64,000 nucleotides of DNA from Rhodoblastus sphagnicola. Lineage in GTDB: Bacteria; Pseudomonadota; Alphaproteobacteria; Rhizobiales; Beijerinckiaceae. The notes beneath the pieces were generated by a model. The model had not been told where the DNA came from, ran no database searches, and saw only the letters and a list, made by a program, of their open reading frames with translations. A program made the position numbers and the translations under genes. Positions 33,077 to 42,365 of this stretch are shown here, piece by piece. Where the stretch lies: contig NZ_NHSJ01000038.1 of the NCBI RefSeq assembly GCF_002937075.1, positions 1 to 64,000 of the forward strand, written 5' to 3'. Within the stretch, counting starts at the first letter, position 1, and each line of letters begins with the position of its first letter.

Positions 33077-33637
33077 TCAGGCGTTGTTCGGCTTCCATTT
33101 GATCGAACACCCGATTGAGGGCGTCTGGTCGGGCGGAACCTCATTATTGGCGGCGATGGCCCGCATGGCGTCGAGCAGTTCGCGCCGCGCGCCCGGAGGC
33201 GGCGGACTGGTGCGGCCCTCGTCGAGGCGGCCGCGATATTTCAGTCTGGCGTCGGCGCCGTAGCCGAAAAAATCCGGCGTGCAGACCGCATCATAGGCGC
33301 GCGCCACCTCCTGCGATTCGTCGTGGAGATAGGGAAAAGGCAGGGCGTGCCTTTGCGCGAAAATCTTCATGGCGGCGAAGGAATCCTCGGGATAGGCCGC
33401 CGAATCATTGGAGCAGATGGCGGCGAAGCCGATCCCCTCGGCCATCAGCGCGCGCGCGTCGGCCGCGAGTCGGTCGATGACGGCGATCACATAGGGGCAA
33501 TGATTGCAGATGAAGACGATCACCGTCCCCTTGTCGCCGGCGACATCGGCGAAATGGTAAGTCTTGCCATCGACGCCGGGCAAGGCGAAATCCGGCGCCG
33601 GAAGGTCGAAGGCGATGTTCGAGGGGCTGGCCGCCAT
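33077..33637 (-). CDS. Thioredoxin-like / AhpC-TSA family protein
   Basis: A 186-residue thioredoxin-fold protein. The redox motif is VFICNHCPYVIAVIDRL, a C-x2-C (CNHC) followed by Pro-Tyr, which defines a common bacterial subgroup of thioredoxin-family proteins. Further signatures are NDSAAYPEDSF and the cis-proline region DAVCTPDFFGY. There is no signal peptide, so it is cytoplasmic. It probably reduces or oxidises disulfides or peroxides, with no specific partner evident. The ATG at 33637 is the start. Confidence 0.9.
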   Translation of the reverse strand: MAASPSNIAFDLPAPDFALPGVDGKTYHFADVAGDKGTVIVFICNHCPYVIAVIDRLAADARALMAEGIGFAAICSNDSAAYPEDSFAAMKIFAQRHALPFPYLHDESQEVARAYDAVCTPDFFGYGADARLKYRGRLDEGRTSPPPPGARRELLDAMRAIAANNEVPPDQTPSIGCSIKWKPNNA

Positions 33638-34069
33638 ATCTGACTCCTTGATTCACGCTCGGGTACACGCGCGCGCGATGCGCCGACCTCCAAAGCAAAG
33701 GCCGCCGCCGCGAACATTGGCCTGTTCGGGCGCGGAATTCAACGCCCGTCGCGATCCCGCGTTTTCCCTTCCGAGGCGCAATGGGCTTGGCCCCCAGGCG
33801 CGCCGATCGCGTGTCCCGGGTTCTCGGCGCGGCCATTGCCAATGGCCGCATTGATCGGGTAATTTTTAGTTTTTTTTCGGGCGTTACAAGCTCATTTGAC
33901 CTCTTGGCGTTATGATGTAGAATCATTTATTCGTGGATAAAAGCCAGCCACCTGCGCTCCTGCTCGGGAGCCGCTTTCCAAATATCATGTCGCGACCAAG
34001 ATCATCTCGCTGCAATGCCTGAGATGGCGCGCATCTTGCTCCTTTGCGAGCGTCCATTCAGGGAAATCC
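33638..34069. other. Intergenic region with a perfect hairpin
   Basis: 432 bases without a gene. Bases 33829-33849 form a GCGGCCAT/ATGGCCGC hairpin with a five-base loop, followed about 12 bases later on the plus strand by two T-runs. No plus-strand gene ends here, so it is not an obvious terminator. The last 170 bases are A/T-richer and likely contain the promoter of the methyltransferase gene. Confidence 0.5.
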
Positions 34070-34969
34070 ATGTCCTTCGATAACGTTTTCGGCGCGCCGC
34101 CGCCCGAACTCGCTGAAATATCTCAAAATTTCCGGCAGTTCTCCCCGCTCTCCCCCGGCGCCGACCGGCTGGAGGATTCTTCGGATCTCGACAATCTCGT
34201 CATGCTCGCGCCGCCTGGCGCCATCGAGCGCCGCGCGGTTCTGGCTTTGGCGTTGCGCGCGCTAAAACCGGGGGCGCCGCTGCTGGCGCTCGCGCCCAAG
34301 GACAAGGGCGGCGGCCGGCTGGTCAAGGATCTCGCCGATCTCGGCTGCGCCTGCGTGGAAACGGCCAAGCGTCACCATCGCATCTGTCTGACGCAGGGCG
34401 GCGGCGATTCAGACGCGCTCGACGTCGCGATTCGCGCCGGGGCGCCGCGCCTGTCCGACGCGATGGGCTTGTGGACCCAGCCCGGCGTGTTCTCCTGGGA
34501 CCGCATCGATCCCGGCACGGCCCTGCTCGCCGAACATCTGCCGGAATTTTCCGGACGCGGCGCCGATTTCGGCTGCGGGTTCGGCGTGCTGGCGCACAAA
34601 ATCCTGGCCTCGTCGCGGGTGAAATCGCTGCTGATGATCGACATCGACCGCCGCGCGGTCGATCTCTGCGCCCGCAATGTCGATGATTCCCGTGCGAAAA
34701 TCGTGTGGGAGGATGTGCGGCGGCTCAAAAAGACCGAGCCGCTCGATTTCGTGGTGATGAACCCGCCCTTTCACGATTCCGGCCACGAGAACAAGGGCCT
34801 TGGCATCGCCTTCATCGAGCGCGCCGCCGAATTTTTACGCACCGGCGGCGTTTGCTGGCTGGTCGCCAACCGTCACCTGCCCTACGAGGCGGCGCTGGAG
34901 GGCAAGTTCCGCTCGGTTGCGCCGGTCGCGGCGGCCTCCGGCTTCAAGGTGATCGAGGCGGTGAAGTGA
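34070..34969 (+). CDS. rsmC: RsmC-like 16S rRNA guanine methyltransferase
   Basis: A 299-residue protein. The N-terminal 140 residues correspond to the degenerate methyltransferase-like half of RsmC, and the C-terminal half carries GADFGCGFGVLAHKIL (motif I) and the catalytic VVMNPPFH (NPPF, typical of amino-group methylation). It most likely methylates N2 of a guanine in 16S rRNA. RlmG is the alternative within the family. It overlaps the pseudouridine synthase gene by four bases (GTGA), so two rRNA-modifying enzymes are co-translated. Confidence 0.85.
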   Translation: MSFDNVFGAPPPELAEISQNFRQFSPLSPGADRLEDSSDLDNLVMLAPPGAIERRAVLALALRALKPGAPLLALAPKDKGGGRLVKDLADLGCACVETAKRHHRICLTQGGGDSDALDVAIRAGAPRLSDAMGLWTQPGVFSWDRIDPGTALLAEHLPEFSGRGADFGCGFGVLAHKILASSRVKSLLMIDIDRRAVDLCARNVDDSRAKIVWEDVRRLKKTEPLDFVVMNPPFHDSGHENKGLGIAFIERAAEFLRTGGVCWLVANRHLPYEAALEGKFRSVAPVAAASGFKVIEAVK

Positions 34970-35691
34970 AGACGGTCCGGCTGGACAAGCTGCTCGCCAA
35001 TCTCGGCTACGGCTCGCGCCGCGAGATCGCCATTTTGGCGCGCAATGGCCGAATAAGACTGGATGGCGCGGTTTTGCGCGAAGCCGATGCGAAAATCGGG
35101 ATCGACGAAGCCGCCACGCTGGCGGTGGACGGCGAACCCGTCGATCCCCTGCCCGGCTTCGTTCTGATGATGCACAAGCCGGTCGGCGTCACCTGTTCGC
35201 ACAAGGAGGCGGGGCCGCTGGTGTCAAAACTGCTGCCCGAGCGCTGGCGCCGGCGCGAACCGGCGATCTCCACCGTGGGTCGGCTCGACAAGGAGACGTC
35301 GGGTTTGCTGCTGCTCACCGACGATGGCGCCCTGCTGCACCGGATCATCTCGCCCAAGGCCGAAATCCCCAAAAACTACCGCGCCACGCTCGCCCGCGAT
35401 TTGTCCGGCGAGGAGGCGGCGATCTTTGCTTCCGGCGGTCTGATGCTGGAGGACGAGGACAAGCCGCTGCTGCCCGCCCGCCTCGACGTCGTCGGCCCGC
35501 GCGAGGCTGTGTTGACCATTGTCGAGGGCCGCTATCACCAGGTCCGCCGCATGTTCGCGGCGGTCGGCAACCATGTCGAACGCCTGCATCGCGAACGGAT
35601 CGGGGGCTTGAACCTGCCGGCGGATCTGGCGGCGGGCGACTGGGTCGTGCTGGCGCCGGGCGAGGTCGAGAAGGTGTTTATCGTTACGTAA
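34966..35691 (+). CDS. rsuA: Pseudouridine synthase, RsuA/RluB/E/F family
   Basis: A 241-residue protein starting at a GTG that overlaps the upstream stop. The N-terminus is an S4 RNA-binding domain (VRLDKLLANLGYGSRREI). The catalytic domain contains GRLDKETSGLLLLTDDG with the catalytic aspartate, and KNYRATLARDLS and YHQVRRMFAAVGNHVERLHR. This is the layout of RsuA, which makes pseudouridine 516 in 16S rRNA. Other RsuA-family substrates in 23S rRNA are possible. Confidence 0.9.
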   Translation: MKTVRLDKLLANLGYGSRREIAILARNGRIRLDGAVLREADAKIGIDEAATLAVDGEPVDPLPGFVLMMHKPVGVTCSHKEAGPLVSKLLPERWRRREPAISTVGRLDKETSGLLLLTDDGALLHRIISPKAEIPKNYRATLARDLSGEEAAIFASGGLMLEDEDKPLLPARLDVVGPREAVLTIVEGRYHQVRRMFAAVGNHVERLHRERIGGLNLPADLAAGDWVVLAPGEVEKVFIVT

Positions 35692-35717
35692 CGATCTGCC
35701 TTGTCACGTAACCATGG

Positions 35718-36911
35718 CTATTGCGCCGTCGCCGTCTCCGTCGCCTTCCTGCCGCTCCTGAACGCGTAATTCAGGGTCTTGTTGAACACCTGCAAGCCCA
35801 GTTCGAAGGCCGCGTCCTTGGCGCGCTGGCTGAGATCGCCGAGCTCCACCGCCTCGCCGGTCTTCAGCGGAACGTCCAGCGCCAGAGTGGCGCCGTGGTA
35901 GATTTTCAGGCGGGCCACCGTCGTTCCCGCCTCTACCGGCGCCAGCAGCGGTCCGGAATAGACGATCTTGCCCGTGAGCCGCTCCGAAGCCCCCCGCGCC
36001 GTCATCAGGCGCACCGGCGCTTCGGTGAGGAGGGGAACCTCGGCCTTGGCCCCGCCATAGACCCTGGCCGCGCCGACCTGCTCGTCCAATGCGAACAGAT
36101 CCTTCACTTCGAACCCGCGAAACCCCCAGTTGAACAATTTGCGCGCCTCTTCCGCGCGGTCCTTGGCGGATTTGGCGTCGAGAATCACCACGATGAGACG
36201 GCGTTCGCCGCTCGCCGCCGATCCGACCAGATTGAAGCCGCCGTCGGGCAGGTTGCCAACCTTCAGACCGTCGCCGTTGACCTCGTTGAACAGAATCGGA
36301 TTGCGGTTGAGCTGTCGCACCTTGCTCCAGGTGAACTCCTTCTCGCCGAAGAAGTGATAATAGTCCGGATAGGTCGCGATGACGTGCTGGGCCAGTTTGG
36401 CGAGGTCGCGCGCGCTTACGGTCTGCGCCGAATTGGGCGAACCCCAGCAATCGATGAAATGGGAATGGGTCATGCCGAGGTCGCCGGCCCGCTTGTTCAT
36501 CATGGCGGCGAAGCTTTCCTCCGAGCCGCCAATGCCCTCCGCCAAGGCGATGGCCGCGTCGGCGCCCGACTGCACGATCAGGCCGCGCAGAAGATCCTCG
36601 ACCCGGATGCTGGAGCCGAGGCGCGCGAACATGGAGGCCCCACCCTGCGCGGTTTTCCAGGCATGTTCGGAAACGGGGAATTGGGTGTCGAGCGTGATCT
36701 TGCCGCTCTTGAGGTCGCGAAAGACGAGCTCCGCCGTCATCAGCTTGGCCAGCGAGGCCGGCGCCGTAGGTTCGTCGGCGGCCTTGTCGAACAGCACGGC
36801 GCCCGTGCCCACATCCATCACCAGCGCGCGCGGGGCGATGGTCGTGACCGATTGCGCCGACGCGACAGCCGCGCTGCACAAAATCCATAACAGGACGGCG
36901 ATGAGTCTCAC
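35718..36911 (-). CDS. D-alanyl-D-alanine carboxypeptidase homologue (S11 family) with atypical motifs
   Basis: A 397-residue penicillin-binding-type protein with a cleavable signal peptide (VRLIAVLLWILCSAAVASAQ). Motif SxxK is intact (PASLAKLMT). The second motif reads SGAD where SGN is usual, and the KTG motif reads KVG (GLKVGNLPDGG). The C-terminal DacA-type beta domain follows (SGPLLAPVEAGTTVARLKI). It would trim peptidoglycan stems in the periplasm if active. The GTG at 36911 has GAGGG upstream and starts directly at the signal peptide. A TTG 11 codons further up is less likely. Confidence 0.87.
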   Translation of the reverse strand: MRLIAVLLWILCSAAVASAQSVTTIAPRALVMDVGTGAVLFDKAADEPTAPASLAKLMTAELVFRDLKSGKITLDTQFPVSEHAWKTAQGGASMFARLGSSIRVEDLLRGLIVQSGADAAIALAEGIGGSEESFAAMMNKRAGDLGMTHSHFIDCWGSPNSAQTVSARDLAKLAQHVIATYPDYYHFFGEKEFTWSKVRQLNRNPILFNEVNGDGLKVGNLPDGGFNLVGSAASGERRLIVVILDAKSAKDRAEEARKLFNWGFRGFEVKDLFALDEQVGAARVYGGAKAEVPLLTEAPVRLMTARGASERLTGKIVYSGPLLAPVEAGTTVARLKIYHGATLALDVPLKTGEAVELGDLSQRAKDAAFELGLQVFNKTLNYAFRSGRKATETATAQ

Positions 36912-37022
36912 GCGGCCCTCGATCTCGCAATCATGTGAAAACAAGCGCGCTCTCCGGGCAAAACAGCTGGCGCAGCTTAACCTTTACGCCATCGCGACCG
37001 CCGCGCCAAACTGAAAACGCGC

Positions 37023-37952
37023 TCAGCGGCGGGATAAGCGGATCGGCGTGTCGGCGCCCGGAATCGTGCCGAGGTCGAGCGGACGCTGCGGCGGCGCCGG
37101 CGGATGTTCGGGCAGTTGGACGAGCGCGCGCAGCTCCTCCGGCCTGAGCGGCGGCTCGGCGACCGCATGCTGGGCCGGTTGCGGGTTCGCCGCTGGCCGT
37201 TCGGGACGCGGCGGCGGCGCGACCGGCGCGCTGTCCGGCTCGATCATGGCGACGCGTTCGATGTCGCGCTTGGCCTGGGCCGGAGCCGGCCTCTCCATCG
37301 GCGCCGCGCTGTCCGCGACCATGGTCGGCGACAGGGCGAAATCGTCGAGTTGCGCCGGCCCGCCGTCCATGCGCAGGGTCGCCATCAGCTTTTCGTCGTC
37401 GGAGCCGCCAAGCGAGGCCTTGCCGACATATTCCACCTTCACCTTGGCGGTGCCGAAGCGCCTGTAGTCCAGCGCCTCGGCGGCGCGGGCGGACAGGTCC
37501 ATGATGCGACCGCCATGATAGGGGCCGCGATCGTTGACGCGCACGATGATCGAGCGGTGGTTGCGCAGATTGGTGACGCGCGCATAACTCGGCAGCGGCA
37601 TGGTGGCGTGGGCGCCGCTGATCGACGCCTTGTCGTAAACCTCGCCATTGGCGGTGCGGCGGCCGTGGAAGGCGTCGCCATACCAGGAGGCCAGACCGAC
37701 GGCGGCGACCTTGCGCTCGCTCGGCACATAGGTGTGTCCGGCGACCGAATAGGGTTTCCCCACCAGATACTGGCCGCCGCCCTTTGGCACCTCTTCGCCC
37801 TCGGCCACCACGCGCGGGCTGGCGCGGCCATAAATCCCTTCCGGGAAATATTCCTTGCCGTGGCCGGAGGTCAGGGACGCCTGCTGACGCTGGGCGCAGC
37901 CGCCGAGGCCAAAGGTGGCGATAACCAGGCCGATGGAGACGAAACGTTTCAT
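37023..37952 (-). CDS. rlpA: RlpA-family septal ring lytic transglycosylase lipoprotein
   Basis: A 309-residue lipoprotein; the lipobox LGGC puts the modified Cys at residue 19. The double-psi beta-barrel domain is clear: GLASWYGDAFHGRRTANGEVYD, then SYARVTNLRNHRSIIVRVNDRGPY and RIMDLSARAAEAL. The C-terminal 110 residues are Pro/Ala-rich and do not contain a SPOR domain. RlpA cleaves denuded glycan strands and localises to septa in other bacteria. It lies upstream of the DD-carboxypeptidase gene on the same strand with a 111-base gap, so both may act on the cell wall together. Confidence 0.92.
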   Translation of the reverse strand: MKRFVSIGLVIATFGLGGCAQRQQASLTSGHGKEYFPEGIYGRASPRVVAEGEEVPKGGGQYLVGKPYSVAGHTYVPSERKVAAVGLASWYGDAFHGRRTANGEVYDKASISGAHATMPLPSYARVTNLRNHRSIIVRVNDRGPYHGGRIMDLSARAAEALDYRRFGTAKVKVEYVGKASLGGSDDEKLMATLRMDGGPAQLDDFALSPTMVADSAAPMERPAPAQAKRDIERVAMIEPDSAPVAPPPRPERPAANPQPAQHAVAEPPLRPEELRALVQLPEHPPAPPQRPLDLGTIPGADTPIRLSRR

Positions 37953-38256
37953 CCGGAGCTGCTATCCTCGTTGCGCCGCGCCGCCCATTGCGCGGATTTT
38001 TATTCAAAATTTCCTCTTCGGCACCATGCGGCGCGAAAAGTTGCCAAAGCGTTACGCGCCTCACCCGGCGCCCCGGCTCGGGATCACGGATTTGTGATCG
38101 CGCCAGATTACCGCCGGGAATGCGGCGGAAATACGGCGCGGACTTTGCCTTCGGCGCGCGACCGCGCCTGAAGCGTTGGGCGCTCCCCCCCGCACCCGAC
38201 GCGCTCCGGGGTTTGTCTTTATGCGTTTGAAAACGCATATCCTTTTCGGGAATACC
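37953..38256. other. Intergenic region with a palindrome
   Basis: 304 bases without a gene between rlpA and holC. A perfect ATGCGTTT/AAACGCAT hairpin lies at 38221-38238, followed by CCTTTTCGGGAATA, which resembles part of the palindromic element at 7941-8088. It is 19 bases downstream of the holC stop and could be a remnant of that element. Confidence 0.5.
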
Positions 38257-38727
38257 CTAGCCCTGCTTTTGCCAGCCGCCCTCGTCCGTCTCGGCCCAAT
38301 AGGCCAGATCGGCGTTGCTTTGACGCAAGGTTTTCCATTGCGCCCGGGCATTGGCGAGAAAAGCCTCGTCGCGGCCGTCGAACAGCACGATAAGCCTTTC
38401 ATAACCTTGATCGACGAAAGGCGCGGCCTCGACCCCTTCGAGCAGGAAGCGGACGCGCGCGGCATTGGCGTTTTCCGGCCCAAGCGTCAAAAAAACCGGC
38501 TGCATCTCGGGGTCGCCGCCCTTGATTGCGCCATGAGGCAGGAACGAATCCTCGGCATAGGTCCACAGCAGGTCGTCGATCGCCGACAACCGCTCCGGCG
38601 TCGCCGTCTGGATGATCGCGCGCCAGCCGCGCTGGCGCGTCCGCTCGACCAGACTGGGCAGAACCTGTTCGAGACGGCGGCGCAGCAGCTGGTAGAACCA
38701 GACTTCTGTCTGGCGCCCTTCGGTCAT
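38257..38727 (-). CDS. holC: DNA polymerase III subunit chi
   Basis: A 156-residue protein of the chi family, which links the clamp loader to SSB in the replisome. Characteristic segments are [20 protein letters not shown] and [23 protein letters not shown] near the start, then [20 protein letters not shown]. The ATG at 38727 overlaps the pepA stop by four bases. The pepA-holC pairing is a common bacterial arrangement and supports both calls. Confidence 0.93.
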   Translation of the reverse strand: MTEGRQTEVWFYQLLRRRLEQVLPSLVERTRQRGWRAIIQTATPERLSAIDDLLWTYAEDSFLPHGAIKGGDPEMQPVFLTLGPENANAARVRFLLEGVEAAPFVDQGYERLIVLFDGRDEAFLANARAQWKTLRQSNADLAYWAETDEGGWQKQG

Positions 38728-40241
38728 CCTTCGTAAAAGTCGCGCACCAGCCGGTCGAGCAGGCGCACGCCCCAGCCGGAGCCCCAGCTCTGGTTGAGGT
38801 CGCCCGCCGGCGCGCTCATCGCCGTTCCGGCAATGTCGAGATGCGCCCATGGCACGTCATTGACGAAATGTTGCAGGAAATGCGCCGCGGTGATCGAGCC
38901 GGCGAAACGCCCGCCGGTGTTTTTGATGTCGGCGAATTTCGATTCGATCATTTTCTCGTAAGCCGGCCCCATCGGCATGCGCCAGACTTTTTCGCCGGTG
39001 GCTTCGCCGGCTTTCCTGAGGTTTTCCGAGAGATCGTCGTTGTTGGAGAACAGACCGGCGTAATCCTGGCCGAGCGAGACCAGGATCGCCCCCGTCAGCG
39101 TCGCCAGATCGATCATGAAGGCGGGTTTGAACGCGCTCTGGACGTGCCAGAGCACGTCGGCCAGCACCAGCCGCCCTTCTGCGTCGGTGTTGATGATCTC
39201 GATGGTGGCGCCGGACATGGCGGTGACGATATCGGACGGGCGCTGCGCCGCGCCATCGGGCATGTTTTCCACGAGGCCAATGGCGCCGACCACATTCGCC
39301 TTGGCCTTTCTCACCGCCAGGGCGCGCAAAAGGCCGGTGACGGCGGCGGCGCCGCCCATGTCGCCCTTCATGTCCTCCATGCCCGCGCCGGGCTTTATGG
39401 ACACGCCGCCGGAATCGAAGCACACGCCCTTGCCGATGAAGGCGAGCGGGGCGTCGCCCTCCTTGCCGCCGTTCCAGCGCATCAGCACCACGCGGCTGGG
39501 ACGCGCCGAGCCCTGGCCGACGCCGAGCAGCGCCCGCATGCCGAGCTGTTCCAGCGCGGGGACATCGAGGATTTCAACCTCGACGCCGAGTTTTTCCAGC
39601 TCCTTGGCCTCGGCGGCGAAGGATTCGGGATAGAGCAGGTTCGGCGGCAGATTGACGAGACGGCGCGCCAGATCGACCGAATCGGCCAGGGCCGAGGACT
39701 CGGCGATCGCCGAAGCAAGCGCGCCCGCGTCCGGCCCGGCGAGGAAGACCTCGACCGGATCGTCGTTTTCCGGCTCGTCCTTCTTGGCCTTTTTTGTCTT
39801 GAACTGATCGAATTTGTAGGCGCGCAGCCGCACGCCCAGGGCAAAATCGGCGGCGGCGGAAATATCCTCGGGCGCGGCGTCGAAATCGAAAATGACGCGC
39901 GCGAGCTTGGACTTGCCCAGTTTGGACGCGGCGATGCCGCCGAGGCGAAGGTAATCGGTTTTTTCGCCGTCCTTGTCGGGCGTTGTTCCCAACACGATCA
40001 GCTTTTGCGCGGCCAGGCCGGCGGGAGCCAAAAACTCCAGCGCCGAACCGATCTTGCCCTTAAAACCGGCGAATTCGGCCGAACCGGCGACGAGACCCGC
40101 GCTCGCGCCCAGGATTTTCGCGGTCTCTGGCCCGAGCGCCAGATCCTTGCCGGCGAAGGCGATCAAGGTGAGAGCGCCCTTTTCCGGCGCGGTCAGGACA
40201 TCGGACAGCGGCAGGGCGCCGATGGAAAACGTGGAGGACAT
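38724..40241 (-). CDS. pepA: Leucyl aminopeptidase
   Basis: A 505-residue M17 cytosol aminopeptidase. Metal ligands are visible in [16 protein letters not shown] and [14 protein letters not shown], and the signature [12 protein letters not shown] is intact. It has the usual N-terminal domain with a short charged insert ([14 protein letters not shown]) not seen in all relatives. It trims N-terminal residues from peptides in the cytoplasm and in some bacteria also binds DNA. It is followed directly by holC. Confidence 0.96.
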   Translation of the reverse strand: MSSTFSIGALPLSDVLTAPEKGALTLIAFAGKDLALGPETAKILGASAGLVAGSAEFAGFKGKIGSALEFLAPAGLAAQKLIVLGTTPDKDGEKTDYLRLGGIAASKLGKSKLARVIFDFDAAPEDISAAADFALGVRLRAYKFDQFKTKKAKKDEPENDDPVEVFLAGPDAGALASAIAESSALADSVDLARRLVNLPPNLLYPESFAAEAKELEKLGVEVEILDVPALEQLGMRALLGVGQGSARPSRVVLMRWNGGKEGDAPLAFIGKGVCFDSGGVSIKPGAGMEDMKGDMGGAAAVTGLLRALAVRKAKANVVGAIGLVENMPDGAAQRPSDIVTAMSGATIEIINTDAEGRLVLADVLWHVQSAFKPAFMIDLATLTGAILVSLGQDYAGLFSNNDDLSENLRKAGEATGEKVWRMPMGPAYEKMIESKFADIKNTGGRFAGSITAAHFLQHFVNDVPWAHLDIAGTAMSAPAGDLNQSWGSGWGVRLLDRLVRDFYEG

Positions 40242-40372
40242 TGCAACCTCGTGGCCGGTCGCCCGCTGGGGCGATCCTAAAACGTTGCGCTACTATGCGA
40301 CGGGGCGACGAGAGGGGTCAATGGCGGCGCCAGGACAGGGCGGCGCAAAGCGCGCGCGCCAAGAAAAACAAA
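40242..40372. other. Short spacer upstream of pepA
   Basis: 131 bases between pepA and the end of the chemoreceptor-like gene on the same strand. It likely holds the pepA-holC promoter; no sequence signal could be assigned. Confidence 0.4.
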
Positions 40373-42220
40373 TCAGCGCGGGTCGAAGCGCAGGCCGCTC
40401 TCGTCGTCGGTGGACCAGACCACGAGACCGCTCCGCCTCTGCGCGCCGCAGTCGAGCGTCACGCATGTTCCCTTTTCCAAGGCGCCAAGGCCGCTGATCC
40501 GCGCGCCGCCTTCCGAAATATCCTCGATGATCACGCTGTGCGGGCCGGATGGCGCGGTCAGCACGCCCAGTCGGCCGCTTCGGCGCCGTTCATAGGCGCG
40601 GCGGTTGACGCCGCCGCGCTCCTCCTCGATGGCGGAGCACAATTGGTCGATTCGGTCGCGCATTTCAACGCTCGCCCGGTCGAGATCGTCGAGCAGGGCG
40701 TTGGCGGCCTCGCCGTCGTCGGCTTCGTCCCTGGCGAGAATTTCGCGCGCGAGGGCGTGGACGCGCGCGTGCGGCTCGGCGAGGGCGATGAAGGCGGGCA
40801 AGGCGCGCAAGCTCGGAGCCTGGACCGAATCGTACCATTGGCCCAGTCGGCAGGCGCGGTGGTCCTGGACCTCCGCCGCCAGCCATTGCGCGCGCCCGAG
40901 CAGCGTGTCCACCACGCGCTTCTTGAACAGCATGAGATCGATCTTGGCCATTTCACAGAGCGCGCGCGGCTGGTCGGGATTGAACCAGCCGTTCGCCTTC
41001 GCCGTGAAATGCGCGTTCATCTCCTGCAATTCCGCGGCCATGGCCTGGAGGATGGCGTCGTTGTCGCTGGCGCGCCGGGCGCTCGCTTCGGAATTGGCGG
41101 CGATTTCCGCGCTGGTGTTCCTTTGCATGTCCAGCACCTGCGCGATCGCTTCCATCCGCTCGCAGGCCGAGGCCACCATTTCGCAAAGTCCCCCCATCCG
41201 CGCGGAGACGCCGGCGATGGCCTCGCCGCCCTGGGACACCGCACTGTCGGTGCGGTGAATCGCGCCGGTCATGCCCCGGATCGCCAGTCGCATGTCGTCG
41301 ATGCGCGCGCCGATCTCGACCGTCGCCTTGGCCGTCTGTGCGGCAAGAGCCTTGACCTCGCCGGCGACCACGGCGAAGCCCTTGCCAACCTCCCCGGCGC
41401 GCGCCGCCTCGATGGTGGCGTTGAGCGAGAGCATGTTGGTCTGCCGCGCTATGGCCTCGATCGCTTGCAGCGCGCCCGCGATCTGGTCGAAGGCGCGCTC
41501 CAGCGCCCCGACCTGTTCGCTGGTTTCGCCCGCGGCGGAAGAAATATTGGCCATGGCGGCGGCGAGCGAGTCCATGGCGCCCACGCCCGCGCGGGCGCTG
41601 TCCTGCGCCTCGCGCGCCAGATCCTGCGCCTCGCGGCCGGAGCGGGACATCTCGTCGATCGAGGTCACGAGATCGTAGGTCGATTCGGCGATGGCGTGGG
41701 AGCTTTGCGCCTCGATGCTGGTGTTGCGCGACAGATGCGCGATCTCGATGGCGAGGCCGTTCACATCCTCCACGATGCCCGCGAGAACCTTCAGGTTGAG
41801 CAGGTCGGATTCGCGCGAGAGATCCTCGGCTATGTCGTTGAGCGCCGAATCGGTCACCTGATTGTGGATCATGCCGATCAGCCCGACGAACTGGGCGCCC
41901 AGTTCGGGCAGGCTCGCCGCCGCCCCCGACAGGACGGAAGCCCGCCGCGTCAGGCTGCGGGTGGTCGCGGCCATCACCGCCTCCAGCGCATCGAGCAGCG
42001 CCGGCGCCGGCGCGCCCGAAGCCAGAATTGCGGCTATGTCCTGGCCGGGCGTCGCGCCGGAAAACAGGCGACGGATCAGCGGGTCGAGCCGTTCGCCGAC
42101 GGGCGCCAGGCCGGGGAAACGCTCAAGCAGGGAAGCGGGGTCGATGACCAGCGATGCGACGCAAACGTCGGCGGGCGTTCTTTCGAAATCGGGCGCTTGT
42201 TTTTCGGCGGGCATGGACAC
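40373..42220 (-). CDS. Soluble methyl-accepting-type signalling protein with CZB-like and PilZ domains
   Basis: A 615-residue protein without membrane segments. The chemoreceptor signalling hairpin is at about residues 240-300 ([29 protein letters not shown]). It is followed by a CZB-like zinc domain (CRLGQWYDS, then HARVH) and a C-terminal PilZ-like domain ([25 protein letters not shown]). In CZB the usual first histidine position reads IDLMLFK instead of DHLVWK. The combination suggests a cytoplasmic sensor joining redox or zinc state to c-di-GMP. The GTG at 42220 has GGAG upstream; an ATG two codons later is possible. Confidence 0.88.
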   Translation of the reverse strand: MSMPAEKQAPDFERTPADVCVASLVIDPASLLERFPGLAPVGERLDPLIRRLFSGATPGQDIAAILASGAPAPALLDALEAVMAATTRSLTRRASVLSGAAASLPELGAQFVGLIGMIHNQVTDSALNDIAEDLSRESDLLNLKVLAGIVEDVNGLAIEIAHLSRNTSIEAQSSHAIAESTYDLVTSIDEMSRSGREAQDLAREAQDSARAGVGAMDSLAAAMANISSAAGETSEQVGALERAFDQIAGALQAIEAIARQTNMLSLNATIEAARAGEVGKGFAVVAGEVKALAAQTAKATVEIGARIDDMRLAIRGMTGAIHRTDSAVSQGGEAIAGVSARMGGLCEMVASACERMEAIAQVLDMQRNTSAEIAANSEASARRASDNDAILQAMAAELQEMNAHFTAKANGWFNPDQPRALCEMAKIDLMLFKKRVVDTLLGRAQWLAAEVQDHRACRLGQWYDSVQAPSLRALPAFIALAEPHARVHALAREILARDEADDGEAANALLDDLDRASVEMRDRIDQLCSAIEEERGGVNRRAYERRRSGRLGVLTAPSGPHSVIIEDISEGGARISGLGALEKGTCVTLDCGAQRRSGLVVWSTDDESGLRFDPR

Positions 42221-42365
42221 GGCGGCGGCTCTCCAGGGCGATCTGGCGGCTGCGAACGCCAGAACGGTCGGCCGATCAATTCCACTGTTTTTCTACAAAC
42301 TTGCATGAAACTCGCCGGCCGCATTTTATTGATCGCGGCGCGGCAAGCGCGACGGGGCGCGCGGC

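Noticed and set aside
33829-33849. Perfect hairpin as a rho-independent terminator
   Set aside because: The stem is good, but T-runs start about 12 bases later and no plus-strand gene ends upstream.
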